A stretch of 34,934 nt of DNA, from the NCBI GenBank assembly GCA_028692975.1, contig JAQUWF010000027.1, forward strand, positions 1 to 34,934, written 5' to 3'. The stretch is from Lachnospiraceae bacterium (lineage in GTDB: Bacteria; Bacillota; Clostridia; Lachnospirales; Lachnospiraceae). Shown piece after piece: positions 17,117 to 23,775 of this stretch. A program made the position numbers and the translations under genes. The notes beneath the pieces are model-generated. The model did not search any database. It worked only from the letters and a program-made list of their open reading frames with translations, and was not told the origin of the DNA. How positions within the stretch are numbered: position 1 is the stretch's first letter; every line of letters begins with the position of its first letter.

Positions 17117-17290
17117 CTATATTATATGGCTCTTATCTATCTCTTCAATGACGATTCGAAACTTGCTCCCATCCATCAATTCAATATCCAACTCATGTTC
17201 TTCTGGCAGTTCAACCAGACCTGCCAAGTCTAACTGTTTTGTGCGGTCCAGTATATGAAACAGCTTTGCTTCTATCTCCTTCTGCGTCAT
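17117..17290 (-). CDS. Unrecognised 57-residue protein
   Basis: A small acidic protein starting MTQKEIEAKLFHILDRTKQL and ending EEIDKSHII. It has an N-terminal amphipathic helix and then alternating beta-like strands (HELDIELMDGSKFRIVIEEI). The start is well supported: AGGAGG four bases before the ATG, and a TTGTAT-17-TATACT promoter. It is divergent from the ribbon-helix-helix gene, with overlapping promoters, so the two may be co-regulated. I recognise no family; a role as partner or target of the divergent regulator is inference. Confidence 0.75.
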   Translation of the reverse strand: MTQKEIEAKLFHILDRTKQLDLAGLVELPEEHELDIELMDGSKFRIVIEEIDKSHII

Positions 17291-17328
17291 AAACCCTCCT
17301 TCGGATTTATCCTACTTTATCCCACTTC

Positions 17329-17358
17329 AGTATATCGCATCATTCGGTAAGATACAAT
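17329..17358. promoter_or_regulatory. Overlapping divergent promoters
   Basis: For the minus strand: TTGTAT (17352-17357), 17 bases, TATACT (17329-17334). For the plus strand the -10 TACAAT is at 17353-17358, with no good -35. The minus -35 and plus -10 share five bases, so RNA polymerase can occupy only one at a time. Confidence 0.6.
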
Positions 17359-17387
17359 AGGATTTAGTAGTATATGGAGGGATCGCT

Positions 17388-17549
17388 ATGCAGAATCAGA
17401 AACCATTAAAAACAAAAGTATCTATCACGCTGGATGATGACCTTGTAAACACACTGAAAGGTCTTGCAGAAAAAGATGACCGTTCTTTTTCCCAGTATAT
17501 CAATATGATATTGCGCAAGCATATAAATGAAAAAAACAAGAAAAACTGA
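17388..17549 (+). CDS. Ribbon-helix-helix (Arc/CopG-type) protein
   Basis: This 53-residue protein matches the ribbon-helix-helix fold: a beta strand KVSITLDDDL, helix 1 (VNTLKGLAEKD), the turn DRSFSQ with the conserved serine, and helix 2 (SQYINMILRKHI). Such proteins dimerise and bind DNA through the strand, often as antitoxins or autoregulators. ATG follows GGAGG by seven bases. It has no downstream toxin gene; the next plus-strand gene is the small membrane peptide. A GC-rich hairpin follows at 17561. Confidence 0.85.
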   Translation: MQNQKPLKTKVSITLDDDLVNTLKGLAEKDDRSFSQYINMILRKHINEKNKKN

Positions 17550-17560
17550 ATAGTATATTC

Positions 17561-17581
17561 TGCCCCGGATCCACCGGGGCA
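17561..17581 (+). terminator. GC-rich hairpin after the ribbon-helix-helix gene
   Basis: TGCCCCGG / CCGGGGCA with a five-base loop is a perfect 8-bp stem 12 bases after the stop codon. It lacks a T-tract, so it may be a pause, processing or protective structure. Confidence 0.45.
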
Positions 17582-17662
17582 GGTAACTTGAAAATAATAT
17601 ATTTACCCGGGGAACCGATGGGGCGCTATATCTTGCCACCTACTCACAGAGAAAGGGGCTTG

Positions 17663-17758
17663 ATGCTTATGTACGTTACTTTTAATGACTTATTTACATT
17701 TGTTATAATGCTTGTAGCAGTCATAACTCTTGTTGTTAACTTTAAGCATAAAAAATAA
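17663..17758 (+). CDS. Small membrane peptide, probable type I (holin-like) toxin
   Basis: The 31-residue peptide MLMYVTFNDLFTF then VIMLVAVITLVVNFKHKK is one hydrophobic helix of about 20 residues with a lysine-rich cytoplasmic end, the pattern of TxpA/Fst/holin-like type I toxins that insert in the membrane and disturb it. AAAGGGG lies four bases before the ATG at 17663, ten before that at 17669; either may be used. The stop codon lies inside the shared bidirectional terminator stem, so the convergent RNA overlaps the 3' end. A -10-like AATAAT (17593-17598) precedes it without a clear -35, consistent with weak toxin transcription against a strong antitoxin promoter. Confidence 0.8.
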   Translation: MLMYVTFNDLFTFVIMLVAVITLVVNFKHKK

Positions 17759-17793
17759 CGCCCTCACCCTCGCAAAGTGTAGCGTTATTTTTT
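17750..17793. terminator. Bidirectional terminator shared by toxin mRNA and antisense RNA
   Basis: AAAAAATAACGC (17750-17761) and GCGTTATTTTTT (17782-17793) are perfectly complementary over 12 bases around a 20-base loop. It can end the toxin mRNA on the plus strand and the antisense RNA on the minus strand, and provides the region of complementarity. Confidence 0.85.
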
Positions 17794-17845
17794 AATACAT
17801 ATTACCGAGGTGGCTAGGTAGTAGCTAGCTATCGGTTCTCTTGTT
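17750..17845 (-). ncRNA. Antisense RNA, probable type I antitoxin
   Basis: A predicted RNA of about 95 bases starts near 17845 and ends at the terminator at 17750. Its 5' part forms a stem (GCTAG / CTAGC around a CTACTAC loop) closed by CCGA/TCGG. Its 3' part is complementary to the toxin stop codon and 3' tail. Convergent order, 3' overlap and strong promoter match known type I antitoxins (RatA, SR4, RNAII). Confidence 0.72.
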
Positions 17846-17851
17846 AAGTAT

Positions 17852-17879
17852 ATTATATCAAATCGTTTCGAAATGTCAA
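17852..17879 (-). promoter_or_regulatory. Near-consensus promoter of the antisense RNA
   Basis: Minus-strand TTGACA (17874-17879), 16-base spacer, TATAAT (17852-17857). No start codon with a ribosome binding site follows, so it drives a non-coding RNA. Confidence 0.85.
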
Positions 17880-17940
17880 ATGTTAAAAGTCGGAATATAT
17901 GTAGATTATAATTCAACTGGTTACAATTTGTCACCAGTTC

Positions 17941-17970
17941 AAAAAACGCCCCAGTGCTAGCAGCACCAGG
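17941..17970 (-). terminator. Second terminator downstream of the tRNA operon
   Basis: CCTGGTGCT / AGCACTGGG with a GCT loop (nine pairs, two of them G-T) is followed by GCGTTTTTTG on the minus strand. It is a backup stop before the toxin-antitoxin locus. Confidence 0.6.
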
Positions 17971-18015
17971 ACGCAACAAGAAAAGGCAGCAAGCAAGTTA
18001 CACAAAGCCATTCAT

Positions 18016-18074
18016 TTTGACTAAATTTGACTAAATTGCCCCCTTAAAAACGTCTCTGACTAAGGTTTGACTAA
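18016..18074. repeat. Four TGACTAA direct repeats
   Basis: TGACTAA occurs at 18018, 18028, 18057 and 18068, three of them as TTTGACTAA. Short spaced repeats beside a tRNA operon resemble integrase arm-site arrays, but no integrase gene is near. The rest of 17971-18110 has no gene I can support. Confidence 0.5.
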
Positions 18075-18111
18075 GACTACTTTTTCTTTTTTGAACTAAT
18101 TCAAATAACAG

Positions 18112-18170
18112 GGATTCGGTCTCCGCTTCGGTTCGCGCAACTCCGTTGTCCGTGGTTCGAATCCTTATTG
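18112..18170 (+). pseudogene. tRNA-like remnant or attachment-site scar
   Basis: GGATTCG (18112-18118) and CGAATCC (18158-18164) frame a GC-rich block. It ends with the tRNA T-loop-like GGTTCGAATCC in plus orientation, opposite to the neighbouring tRNAs. The T-stem does not pair properly and no acceptor stem exists. It looks like the 3' fragment of a decayed tRNA, as left by excision of an integrated element. Confidence 0.4.
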
Positions 18171-18179
18171 TTTTACACA

Positions 18180-18210
18180 AAAAAAGATAAGCAAAATGCT
18201 TATCTTTTTT
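18180..18210. terminator. Terminator of the tRNA operon
   Basis: AAAAAAGATAAGC (18180-18192) and GCTTATCTTTTTT (18198-18210) pair perfectly with a five-base loop, two bases after the tRNA-Lys 3' end. It works in either direction. Confidence 0.9.
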
Positions 18211-18212
18211 AA

Positions 18213-18285
18213 TGAGACATCGGGGATTCGAACCCCGGACAACTTGATTAAAAGTCAAGTGCTCTACCAACTGAGCTAATATCCC
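18213..18285 (-). tRNA. tRNA-Lys (anticodon UUU)
   Basis: 73 bases; anticodon stem CTTGA/TCAAG with loop CTTTTAA gives TTT. T-arm CGGGG-TTCGAAT-CCCCG. Discriminator A, no encoded CCA. Last tRNA of the operon. Confidence 0.97.
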
Positions 18286-18375
18286 AAAGTAGTTTATTCC
18301 GTAATACACGTAAGTGCATTGGGAAAACGGAAAAGAACAAATGAACTTCCCCAAACAATAAGACCTGCAAAAAAA

Positions 18376-18447
18376 CTGGGCTAGCTGGATTTGAACCAGC
18401 GAATGCAGCAGTCAAAGTGCTGTGCCTTACCGCTTGGCGATAGCCCA
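18376..18447 (-). tRNA. tRNA-Gln (anticodon UUG)
   Basis: 72 bases starting TGGGCTATCGCCAAGC, as usual for glutamine tRNAs; anticodon loop CTTTGAC gives TTG. Acceptor TGGGCTA/TAGCCCA, discriminator G, no encoded CCA. Confidence 0.97.
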
Positions 18448-18453
18448 ACAAAG

Positions 18454-18528
18454 GGTGGATAGTGGGATTCGAACCCACGACCTTCAGTGCCACAAACTGA
18501 CGCGCTAACCAACTGTGCTATACCCACC
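18454..18528 (-). tRNA. tRNA-His (anticodon GUG)
   Basis: 75 bases including an encoded G-1 that faces C73, the histidine identity pair. Anticodon stem TCAGT/ACTGA with loop TTGTGGC gives GTG. Confidence 0.97.
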
Positions 18529-18559
18529 ATGTATCGCTAAGGCGTTATTCCTTAACAAC

Positions 18560-18633
<74 letters not shown>

Positions 18634-18677
18634 ATGTTTAAATTATAAATTTGTTTCCATGCTTTTCCACACAGAAA

Positions 18678-18748
18678 AGCGGGTGATGGGAATCGAACCC
18701 ACGTCCTCAGCTTGGAAGGCTGATGTTCTACCATTGAACCACACCCGC
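18678..18748 (-). tRNA. tRNA-Gly (anticodon UCC)
   Basis: 71 bases; acceptor GCGGGTG/CACCCGC, anticodon stem TCAGC/GCTGA with loop CTTCCAA gives TCC. Discriminator U, no CCA. Confidence 0.97.
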
Positions 18749-18782
18749 ATCGGTAGCAACAAAAAATATCTTTATTGCAAAG

Positions 18783-18857
18783 TCGGGGTGACAGGATTCG
18801 AACCTGCGACCTCCTGGTCCCAAACCAGGCGCTCTAGCCAAGCTGAGCCACACCCCG
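18783..18857 (-). tRNA. tRNA-Pro (anticodon UGG)
   Basis: 75 bases; acceptor CGGGGTG/CACCCCG, anticodon stem CCTGG/CCAGG with loop TTTGGGA gives TGG. First gene of the tRNA operon. Confidence 0.97.
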
Positions 18858-18908
18858 ATGCTAAATATTGCCTGCATTGGCAGCCATCTGAGCGCCAACG
18901 CAAGTAAT

Positions 18909-18937
18909 ATTATATAACGGACCTTTCTATTTGTCAA
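18909..18937 (-). promoter_or_regulatory. Consensus promoter of the six-tRNA operon
   Basis: Minus-strand TTGACA (18932-18937), 17 bases, TATAAT (18909-18914): a perfect housekeeping promoter. The -35 lies inside the last codons of the phosphodiesterase gene. Confidence 0.92.
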
Positions 18938-19412
18938 CATATTTTATCGCAAAATGTAAAATATTTTTTTCATCAATTTCCATCACAATATAACTGGGTT
19001 TTCGACCCATCTGCCGGGGATATGACAAACTCCCTGGATTCAATGCGACAATATTTTTGCCTTCTTCCACCACAGGGCGGTGCGTATGGCCGAACATGAC
19101 AATATCTGCCCCTCTGGCGCGGCCCTCATCCATGATGCCCTCCAGATCCATGGATACTCCATAATAATGCCCATGGGTCAGAAAGACTTTGCAGTTCCCC
19201 AGATAAAACTCTTCCTCACGGGGAAGATCACAAAAGAAATCGTTATTTCCCTTCACCATATAGACCGGACATCCGGCAAGGGCACGGATATAGTCTTCAT
19301 CACCTTCCACATCCCCACAGTGTACCAGGTAATTTAACGGCTGATTCTGCTGCAGGATAGACCCCAGCTGCTCCGCTCTCCCGTGTGTATCACTTACGAT
19401 CAAAACGCGCAT
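18927..19412 (-). CDS. YfcE/MJ0936-type metallophosphoesterase
   Basis: A 161-residue calcineurin-fold phosphodiesterase of the short YfcE family, acting on phosphodiesters with a two-metal site. All metal motifs are present: SDTHG (residues 7-11), HCGDVEGD, KGNNDFF, THGHYYG and the closing FGHTHRP followed by LNPGS. It starts one base after the rdgB stop, with GAGAGG eight bases upstream, so it forms an rdgB-yfcE pair, an order seen in many Firmicutes. The natural substrate of the family is unsettled. Confidence 0.92.
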   Translation of the reverse strand: MRVLIVSDTHGRAEQLGSILQQNQPLNYLVHCGDVEGDEDYIRALAGCPVYMVKGNNDFFCDLPREEEFYLGNCKVFLTHGHYYGVSMDLEGIMDEGRARGADIVMFGHTHRPVVEEGKNIVALNPGSLSYPRQMGRKPSYIVMEIDEKNILHFAIKYVDK

Positions 19413-19413
19413 A

Positions 19414-20013
19414 TTACATACCTCTCTGCCCCTGTAATTTGTCCCGCATCATACGAAGTGCCTGCCCTCTGTGGCTCAGTTCGTTTTTCTTCTCTCTGGA
19501 TAATTCAGCAGAACTGCAGCCATACTCCGGCAGGAAAAATATTGGATCATAGCCGAATCCATTTTCCCCACGCTCCTCATAGCCTATGATGCCCTCGAAC
19601 TTCCCCTCTGTGGTCAGCACCTGACCATCCGGGAATATAGCCGCAACCGCGCATACAAAGCGCGCCGTACGCTTCTCCTGGGGCACACCTTCCAGCCTGT
19701 CCACCAGACTCTTGTTTTTAATATGATAGGACGTATCTTCTCCCATATAACGTGCCGAATAAATACCCGGCTCGCCGTTCAGATAATCGATGACCAGGCC
19801 GGAATCATCCGCCAGTACCATTTTGCCGGTAGCCTCCATGATGGTCCTTGCCTTGATGATGGCATTCTCCTCAAAGGTCTTGCCGTCCTCTATGATTTCC
19901 ATATCTATGCCGGCTTCCTTCATGGAAATAATATCCCAGTCCAGATCCACCAGTATCTCTTTGATTTCCTGCAATTTATGTGCATTGCCCGTGGCAAAAA
20001 TAACCTGTTTCAT
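19414..20013 (-). CDS. rdgB: XTP/dITP pyrophosphatase (RdgB/HAM1)
   Basis: This house-cleaning enzyme hydrolyses non-canonical purine triphosphates (ITP, XTP) to monophosphates. The 199-residue form begins MKQVIFATGNAHKLQEIKEI, whose TGNxxK loop binds substrate. Further motifs are VLADDSGLVIDYLNGEPGIYSARY and GENGFGYDPIF then LSREKKNELSHRGQAL. The open frame extends 38 codons further upstream, but AAGGAG seven bases before the ATG at 20013 fixes the start. Confidence 0.96.
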   Translation of the reverse strand: MKQVIFATGNAHKLQEIKEILVDLDWDIISMKEAGIDMEIIEDGKTFEENAIIKARTIMEATGKMVLADDSGLVIDYLNGEPGIYSARYMGEDTSYHIKNKSLVDRLEGVPQEKRTARFVCAVAAIFPDGQVLTTEGKFEGIIGYEERGENGFGYDPIFFLPEYGCSSAELSREKKNELSHRGQALRMMRDKLQGQRGM

Positions 20014-20088
20014 GGCCTGTCTCCTTCTTTCCGAATAAATTGGATTAAGTATACCATTTTCTTCAAAAACCCACAAGATTTTAGCGAT

Positions 20089-20129
20089 AAAAAAAGACCT
20101 GCCACCGAAAAGTTTTTCCAGTGACAAGT
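20089..20129 (-). terminator. Terminator of the cstA operon
   Basis: An 11-pair stem (ACTTGTCACTG / CGGTGGCAGGT, with G-T pairs) is followed on the minus strand by CTTTTTTT, just after cstA. Confidence 0.8.
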
Positions 20130-20154
20130 CCTTTTGTCAGGTTAATTATGTAAA

Positions 20155-21948
20155 TTATTTGTCTTCCTTAATCACGCCTTTGCCCTGGAACTGACCAACG
20201 ATGGTCTTGATTCCTTTTACGGCAAGGATCAGCGACAGTATGATAAGCAAAATAGCCAGTGCCATCTGCGTACCTGCCCAGAATGGTGTAAGTTTTGCAG
20301 CCTCGAAACCGTTTGAGGTAAAGAGAGCAATCTTAGACTGGATCGTCTGTCCCAGAGATACGATGGTTACAACAAGCATGAAGATCATTGGGAAGAGCAT
20401 CATCTTATTGTTCTTGCCAACATGGCCTAACCATGCAGCCACACCGAGAAGTCCTACTGCAGCCAGTAACTGGTTTGCAGCACCGAACAGCGGCCAGATC
20501 TTCGCATATCCGGTCATACCAAGGCCAACGCCCAGTATTACTGTAATGATCGTTGAAACATACATATTGGTAAAGAATGCTTTTGCGCCGCCCTGTTTCT
20601 TAGCGTCTTCCACAGTCTCGCCCTCTTTGAGCCAGAGTTCCTGGAACATGTAACGTGCAAGACGTGTAGCAGTATCCAGAGAGGTCAGGCAGAATACAGA
20701 AACAGCCAGTGTCAGCATGGTGTACATAATGCTTACGATTGGGCTGTCAGCACCAACGAAGGTACCGATCATCTGTGAAATACCGGTTGCAAATACTACG
20801 GTTGGAGATGTAAGTCCGTTTGCTGTTGCATCTGCAGCGCTTGCATTTTTGAAAACAAAACCTACTGCGATGAGAGCCAGTACAGCTACAACACATTCGA
20901 TGAGCATTGCACCGTATCCGATAGGACGTGCATCTCTTTCGTTGTCGATCTGTTTTGATGTGGTTCCTGAAGATACCAGTGAATGGAATCCTGAGATAGC
21001 ACCACATGCGATGGTAACAAACAATGCAGGGAACATAGTTCCTCCGGTCAGCAGACCGTTGCTTGCCTGTGAGAAGCTTGTAAATGCCGGCATATCAAGC
21101 TGCGCTTTGCCAACAAATGCACATCCGATAACACCGATAACTGCTACGATAACCATAAAGTACAGTAAGAATGAACTCAGGTAATCACGCGGCTGGAGAA
21201 GAATCCATACCGGTGTAACAGAAGCTATGAGGATATATAATCCAAGTACATACATCCAGATATTGTAATCTACATACAGTGGATGCCAGTTCAGGCCGAT
21301 GGCTACGATAGCAACGATAGCTATGACACCAATAACGGTGGAAATGCCAAGACCTGCATTGCGACGATAAACCATGAAACCAAATACGACTGCCAGTACA
21401 ATAAACAGAAGTGAAATAACTGCTGTTGTTGCATGTGCATCCAGCGCTGCTCCTGTAACAGCCTCTCCTGCTGCTGAGGTCGAACCGAATGTGGATGCTA
21501 CGATAGATGCGAATGCCGCAACTACCAGAAGAAGTACCAGATAACCGAAAATAGTGAATAATCTTTTAGCGCCATTTCCCATGGTATCACCAATAACTTC
21601 ACCCATGGACTGTCCTTTATGACGGATAGAAGCAAATAATGCTCCGAAGTCATGTACAGCACCAAAGAAGATACCACCGATCAGTACCCAGAGTAATACA
21701 GGTACCCATCCGAAACATGCTGCCTGGATCGGTCCATTGATTGGGCCTGCTCCGGCGATTGATGAAAAATGATGACCTAACAATACCGGAGCCTTTGCCG
21801 GTACATAGTCCACACCGTCTGTCATGGTGTGTGATGGTGTCGGACGAGATTCGTCTACACCCCAGGTTTTTGCAAGCCATTTACCATAGCCTACATACGC
21901 AATAAGCAGGATTGCTACTGCGACGATCAGAATTACTAATGCGTTCAT
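20155..21948 (-). CDS. cstA: CstA/BtsT-family transporter
   Basis: A 597-residue polytopic membrane protein of the carbon starvation CstA family, proton-coupled importers of pyruvate and/or peptides. The family signature is at the N-terminus: GYGKWLAKTWGVDESRPTPS, DGVDYVPAKAPVLLGHHFSS and IAGAGPINGPIQAACFGWVP. About 15-16 hydrophobic helices follow. Length is shorter than E. coli CstA (about 700) and common in Clostridia. Pyruvate versus peptide cannot be decided. It follows the 170-residue protein by 15 bases in one operon. Confidence 0.93.
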   Translation of the reverse strand: MNALVILIVAVAILLIAYVGYGKWLAKTWGVDESRPTPSHTMTDGVDYVPAKAPVLLGHHFSSIAGAGPINGPIQAACFGWVPVLLWVLIGGIFFGAVHDFGALFASIRHKGQSMGEVIGDTMGNGAKRLFTIFGYLVLLLVVAAFASIVASTFGSTSAAGEAVTGAALDAHATTAVISLLFIVLAVVFGFMVYRRNAGLGISTVIGVIAIVAIVAIGLNWHPLYVDYNIWMYVLGLYILIASVTPVWILLQPRDYLSSFLLYFMVIVAVIGVIGCAFVGKAQLDMPAFTSFSQASNGLLTGGTMFPALFVTIACGAISGFHSLVSSGTTSKQIDNERDARPIGYGAMLIECVVAVLALIAVGFVFKNASAADATANGLTSPTVVFATGISQMIGTFVGADSPIVSIMYTMLTLAVSVFCLTSLDTATRLARYMFQELWLKEGETVEDAKKQGGAKAFFTNMYVSTIITVILGVGLGMTGYAKIWPLFGAANQLLAAVGLLGVAAWLGHVGKNNKMMLFPMIFMLVVTIVSLGQTIQSKIALFTSNGFEAAKLTPFWAGTQMALAILLIILSLILAVKGIKTIVGQFQGKGVIKEDK

Positions 21949-21963
21949 AAATTCCCCACTCCT

Positions 21964-22476
21964 TTAAACTTGTAATATTTTTTTCAAAAAATCCGCATTG
22001 CACTTACCGCTTTGATTTGTGAGAGTTGTGTTGCTTTTCAAATCGATAAGTCCTGTATGGAAATCCATCCAGCCGCGCAGCGAAAATTGAAAACTTTTGT
22101 GAATGCGGCATTTCTTCAATGCCGTCCGGGCCGCGTCATCGCATTCATCACAGATAAAAACAGTGGTGATATAGGTGTACATGTGGCCTGGTTTCGGATC
22201 AATCAGCTTCATGCCCTCTTCGTATGCCAGATTCTTACACTGTTCAAAAAGTTCGGCTGTAAGACGTGGCATGGAAAACAGAAAAAGGTGTTCGTTCCCC
22301 TCGGTTTTCCAAAGTTCCGCTTTCTTCACCAGCACATATTTACTGGACTTTACATGAAAGCCACACCGGGCTACCAGAGGCTGTTCTGATTCATCACACG
22401 GATTTATATCAAAGTACGGCTGATAACTTTTCAGCAGCCGTTCCTGTATTTCTTGTCTTGTATATTGATCGCTCAT
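21964..22476 (-). CDS. Unrecognised 170-residue protein upstream of cstA
   Basis: The protein starts MSDQYTRQEIQERLLKSYQP. An upstream in-frame ATG at 22491 is itself embedded in the ribosome binding site GAGGAG, seven bases before the ATG at 22476, so the shorter form is preferred. It is soluble, mixed alpha/beta, with six cysteines including the pair FICDECDD (about residue 112) and KKCRIH, which could suit a metal site or redox pair. No family is recognised. Its place directly before cstA suggests a role linked to that transporter, perhaps regulatory; this is inference. Confidence 0.7.
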   Translation of the reverse strand: MSDQYTRQEIQERLLKSYQPYFDINPCDESEQPLVARCGFHVKSSKYVLVKKAELWKTEGNEHLFLFSMPRLTAELFEQCKNLAYEEGMKLIDPKPGHMYTYITTVFICDECDDAARTALKKCRIHKSFQFSLRGWMDFHTGLIDLKSNTTLTNQSGKCNADFLKKILQV

Positions 22477-22487
22477 GCCAATTCTCC

Positions 22488-22548
22488 TCATAAAAAATCC
22501 AGATATAGAAACATCTAGGAATTAACATGAACTCCTTTGTTCATTATA
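22488..22548 (-). promoter_or_regulatory. Promoter region and leader hairpin of the cstA operon
   Basis: A minus-strand TATAAT (22543-22548) has only a weak -35 (CTGACA at 15 bases). Downstream, CC-AGAT / ATCT-GG forms a small hairpin followed by ATTTTTTA immediately before the ribosome binding site, an arrangement that could attenuate transcription. Both calls are tentative. Confidence 0.4.
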
Positions 22549-22628
22549 TATCTTTGATCATATTGTCAGGTAACTTGTTAACGTACTAAAGCAAATATTA
22601 AAATTTTATAAAATTATACCACTATATA

Positions 22629-22671
22629 AAAAAAACTGCAAGGAAATAGGCGGATTTCCTGCAGTTTTTTT
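22629..22671. terminator. Terminator of the AraC-type gene
   Basis: AAACTGC-A-AGGAAAT / ATTTCCT-GCAGTTT with one bulged A, flanked by A and T runs, lies nine bases after the AraC stop codon. It can act on both strands. Confidence 0.88.
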
Positions 22672-22679
22672 CATTATTT

Positions 22680-23573
22680 TTACAATCGATACGCTCTCCG
22701 GTATTGCGACGGCGTCATCTTCTCCTGATGCTTAAAGCAGCGCACAAAATGGCTGGTGTTACAAAATCCCATGACCTCCGCTATTTTTTCTATGGACTGG
22801 CCAGTCCTTATGAGTGCATATTTTGATTTTACGATGCGGCGGCGCATAACGTACTGCTGAGGAGTGGCGCCGTAATAATTCTTAAAGCGCTTCATAAAAT
22901 ACGGCAGACTGATCCCGCATATCTGTGCCAGCTCCTGATTCTCGATTTTTTGGCCCAGATGACTGTCAATATAGGCCGTGACCTCAGGAAAGCTCTCCTG
23001 CACCTCCGTGACAGGTTCCCCCGCCCACTCTTTTTTATAGTTCAGGAGGCTCAGTAAAATATCATATATTTCTAAAGCAGGCTGATACGTATCCTTCATG
23101 ATCAGCCGTTGCTGGATATCGGTCACTTTCTCACAGATTTCTCCAAAGATCCTCCCCTCCAGCACAGGTCCATGCTGCTCGATGAGGTATTGCATGATGC
23201 GGTGGCTCTCCGCCCCATAAAATTCAAGCCAGCTATTACCCATAGGATTTTTTTCATCTGCAGCGTAAGCGTGTGCCTCATGGTCCAGCAACAGAACGAT
23301 CTGATTCTCTTTCAGATGATAGTGGCGGTTTCTATAAGAAAGTTCCCCCTCGCCCCCTAATATACAGAAGATTTCGCAGCATCGCGCGGAGGTCTCCGTT
23401 CTCTCCACCGAAAAGACAGAGGGTAGTCTTCCCTCGATCCCCGTCCGGTTCACCTGATAATAAAAACTCTTTTCCTGAATGGGACGGGGAGAAATGTAAT
23501 AATAATCATGTATATCAGCCTCCCCATTACACAGAAACACATCTGCATAGGGTGCATCATTTGGATAATTCAT
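22680..23573 (-). CDS. AraC-family transcriptional regulator with cupin sensor domain
   Basis: The 297-residue protein has an N-terminal cupin-like ligand pocket (ILGGEGELSYRNRHYHLKEN and VLLLDHEAHAY, about 70-105), a helical linker, and two C-terminal HTH units: NQELAQICGISLPYFMKRF and SIEKIAEVMGFCNTSHFVRC, closed by TPSQYRRAYRL. This layout fits sugar-responsive activators. It is divergent from the first URO-D-type gene, and TCATACwGT repeats lie just upstream of that gene's -35, so it probably activates it. The ATG follows GGAGG by seven bases. Confidence 0.93.
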   Translation of the reverse strand: MNYPNDAPYADVFLCNGEADIHDYYYISPRPIQEKSFYYQVNRTGIEGRLPSVFSVERTETSARCCEIFCILGGEGELSYRNRHYHLKENQIVLLLDHEAHAYAADEKNPMGNSWLEFYGAESHRIMQYLIEQHGPVLEGRIFGEICEKVTDIQQRLIMKDTYQPALEIYDILLSLLNYKKEWAGEPVTEVQESFPEVTAYIDSHLGQKIENQELAQICGISLPYFMKRFKNYYGATPQQYVMRRRIVKSKYALIRTGQSIEKIAEVMGFCNTSHFVRCFKHQEKMTPSQYRRAYRL

Positions 23574-23598
23574 ATCCCTTCCTCCTCTTCCTACTTTT

Positions 23599-23710
23599 AT
23601 ACTGTTTCAAATATAGCATTCTTCATAAGCACTGTCAAATCTATCATCTTCCATATTTTACGAATAATACTTTCATACTGTTTTTGAATCATACAGTGTA
23701 TTGTATGACA
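23599..23710. promoter_or_regulatory. Candidate AraC-type binding sites
   Basis: TCATACTGT (23673-23681) and TCATACAGT (23689-23697) are direct repeats 16 bases apart; TGTATGACA (23702-23710) is an inverted related copy, and ATACTGTTT at 23599 repeats that at 23675. The tandem pair ends just before the -35 at 23701, where AraC activators commonly bind. Confidence 0.5.
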
Positions 23711-23729
23711 GCCTTCCATCCTTTATGAT
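23701..23729 (+). promoter_or_regulatory. Promoter of the first URO-D-type gene
   Basis: TTGTAT (23701-23706), 17-base spacer, TATGAT (23724-23729), about 40 bases before the start of translation's ribosome site. The weak -35 is consistent with need of an activator. Confidence 0.65.
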
Positions 23730-23775
23730 AAGCATATAAAACAAAGATAACCTGTTTCACGGAAAGGAGATTATT

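Larger units (their letters stand above)
17586..17863. repeat. Imperfect inverted repeat flanking the toxin-antitoxin locus
   Basis: The left arm (17586-17641) and the reverse complement of the right arm (17808-17863) align by hand over 57 columns with about 40 matches, including AACCGAT and GCCACCT. Each arm spans a -10 region and the 5' part of its transcript, so toxin mRNA and antisense RNA start with related sequences. Confidence 0.7.

Noticed and set aside
17561..17581. Canonical terminator after the ribbon-helix-helix gene
   Set aside because: The stem is strong but no T-tract follows on either strand, so it is listed only as a hairpin.
18016..18074. CRISPR array from the TGACTAA repeats
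   Set aside because: Units are seven to nine bases with irregular 10-31 base spacing, too short for CRISPR, and no cas genes are present.
20014..20127. A 38-residue N-terminal extension of RdgB
   Set aside because: It runs through the cstA terminator; AAGGAG and the conserved TGNxxK start fix the ATG at 20,013.
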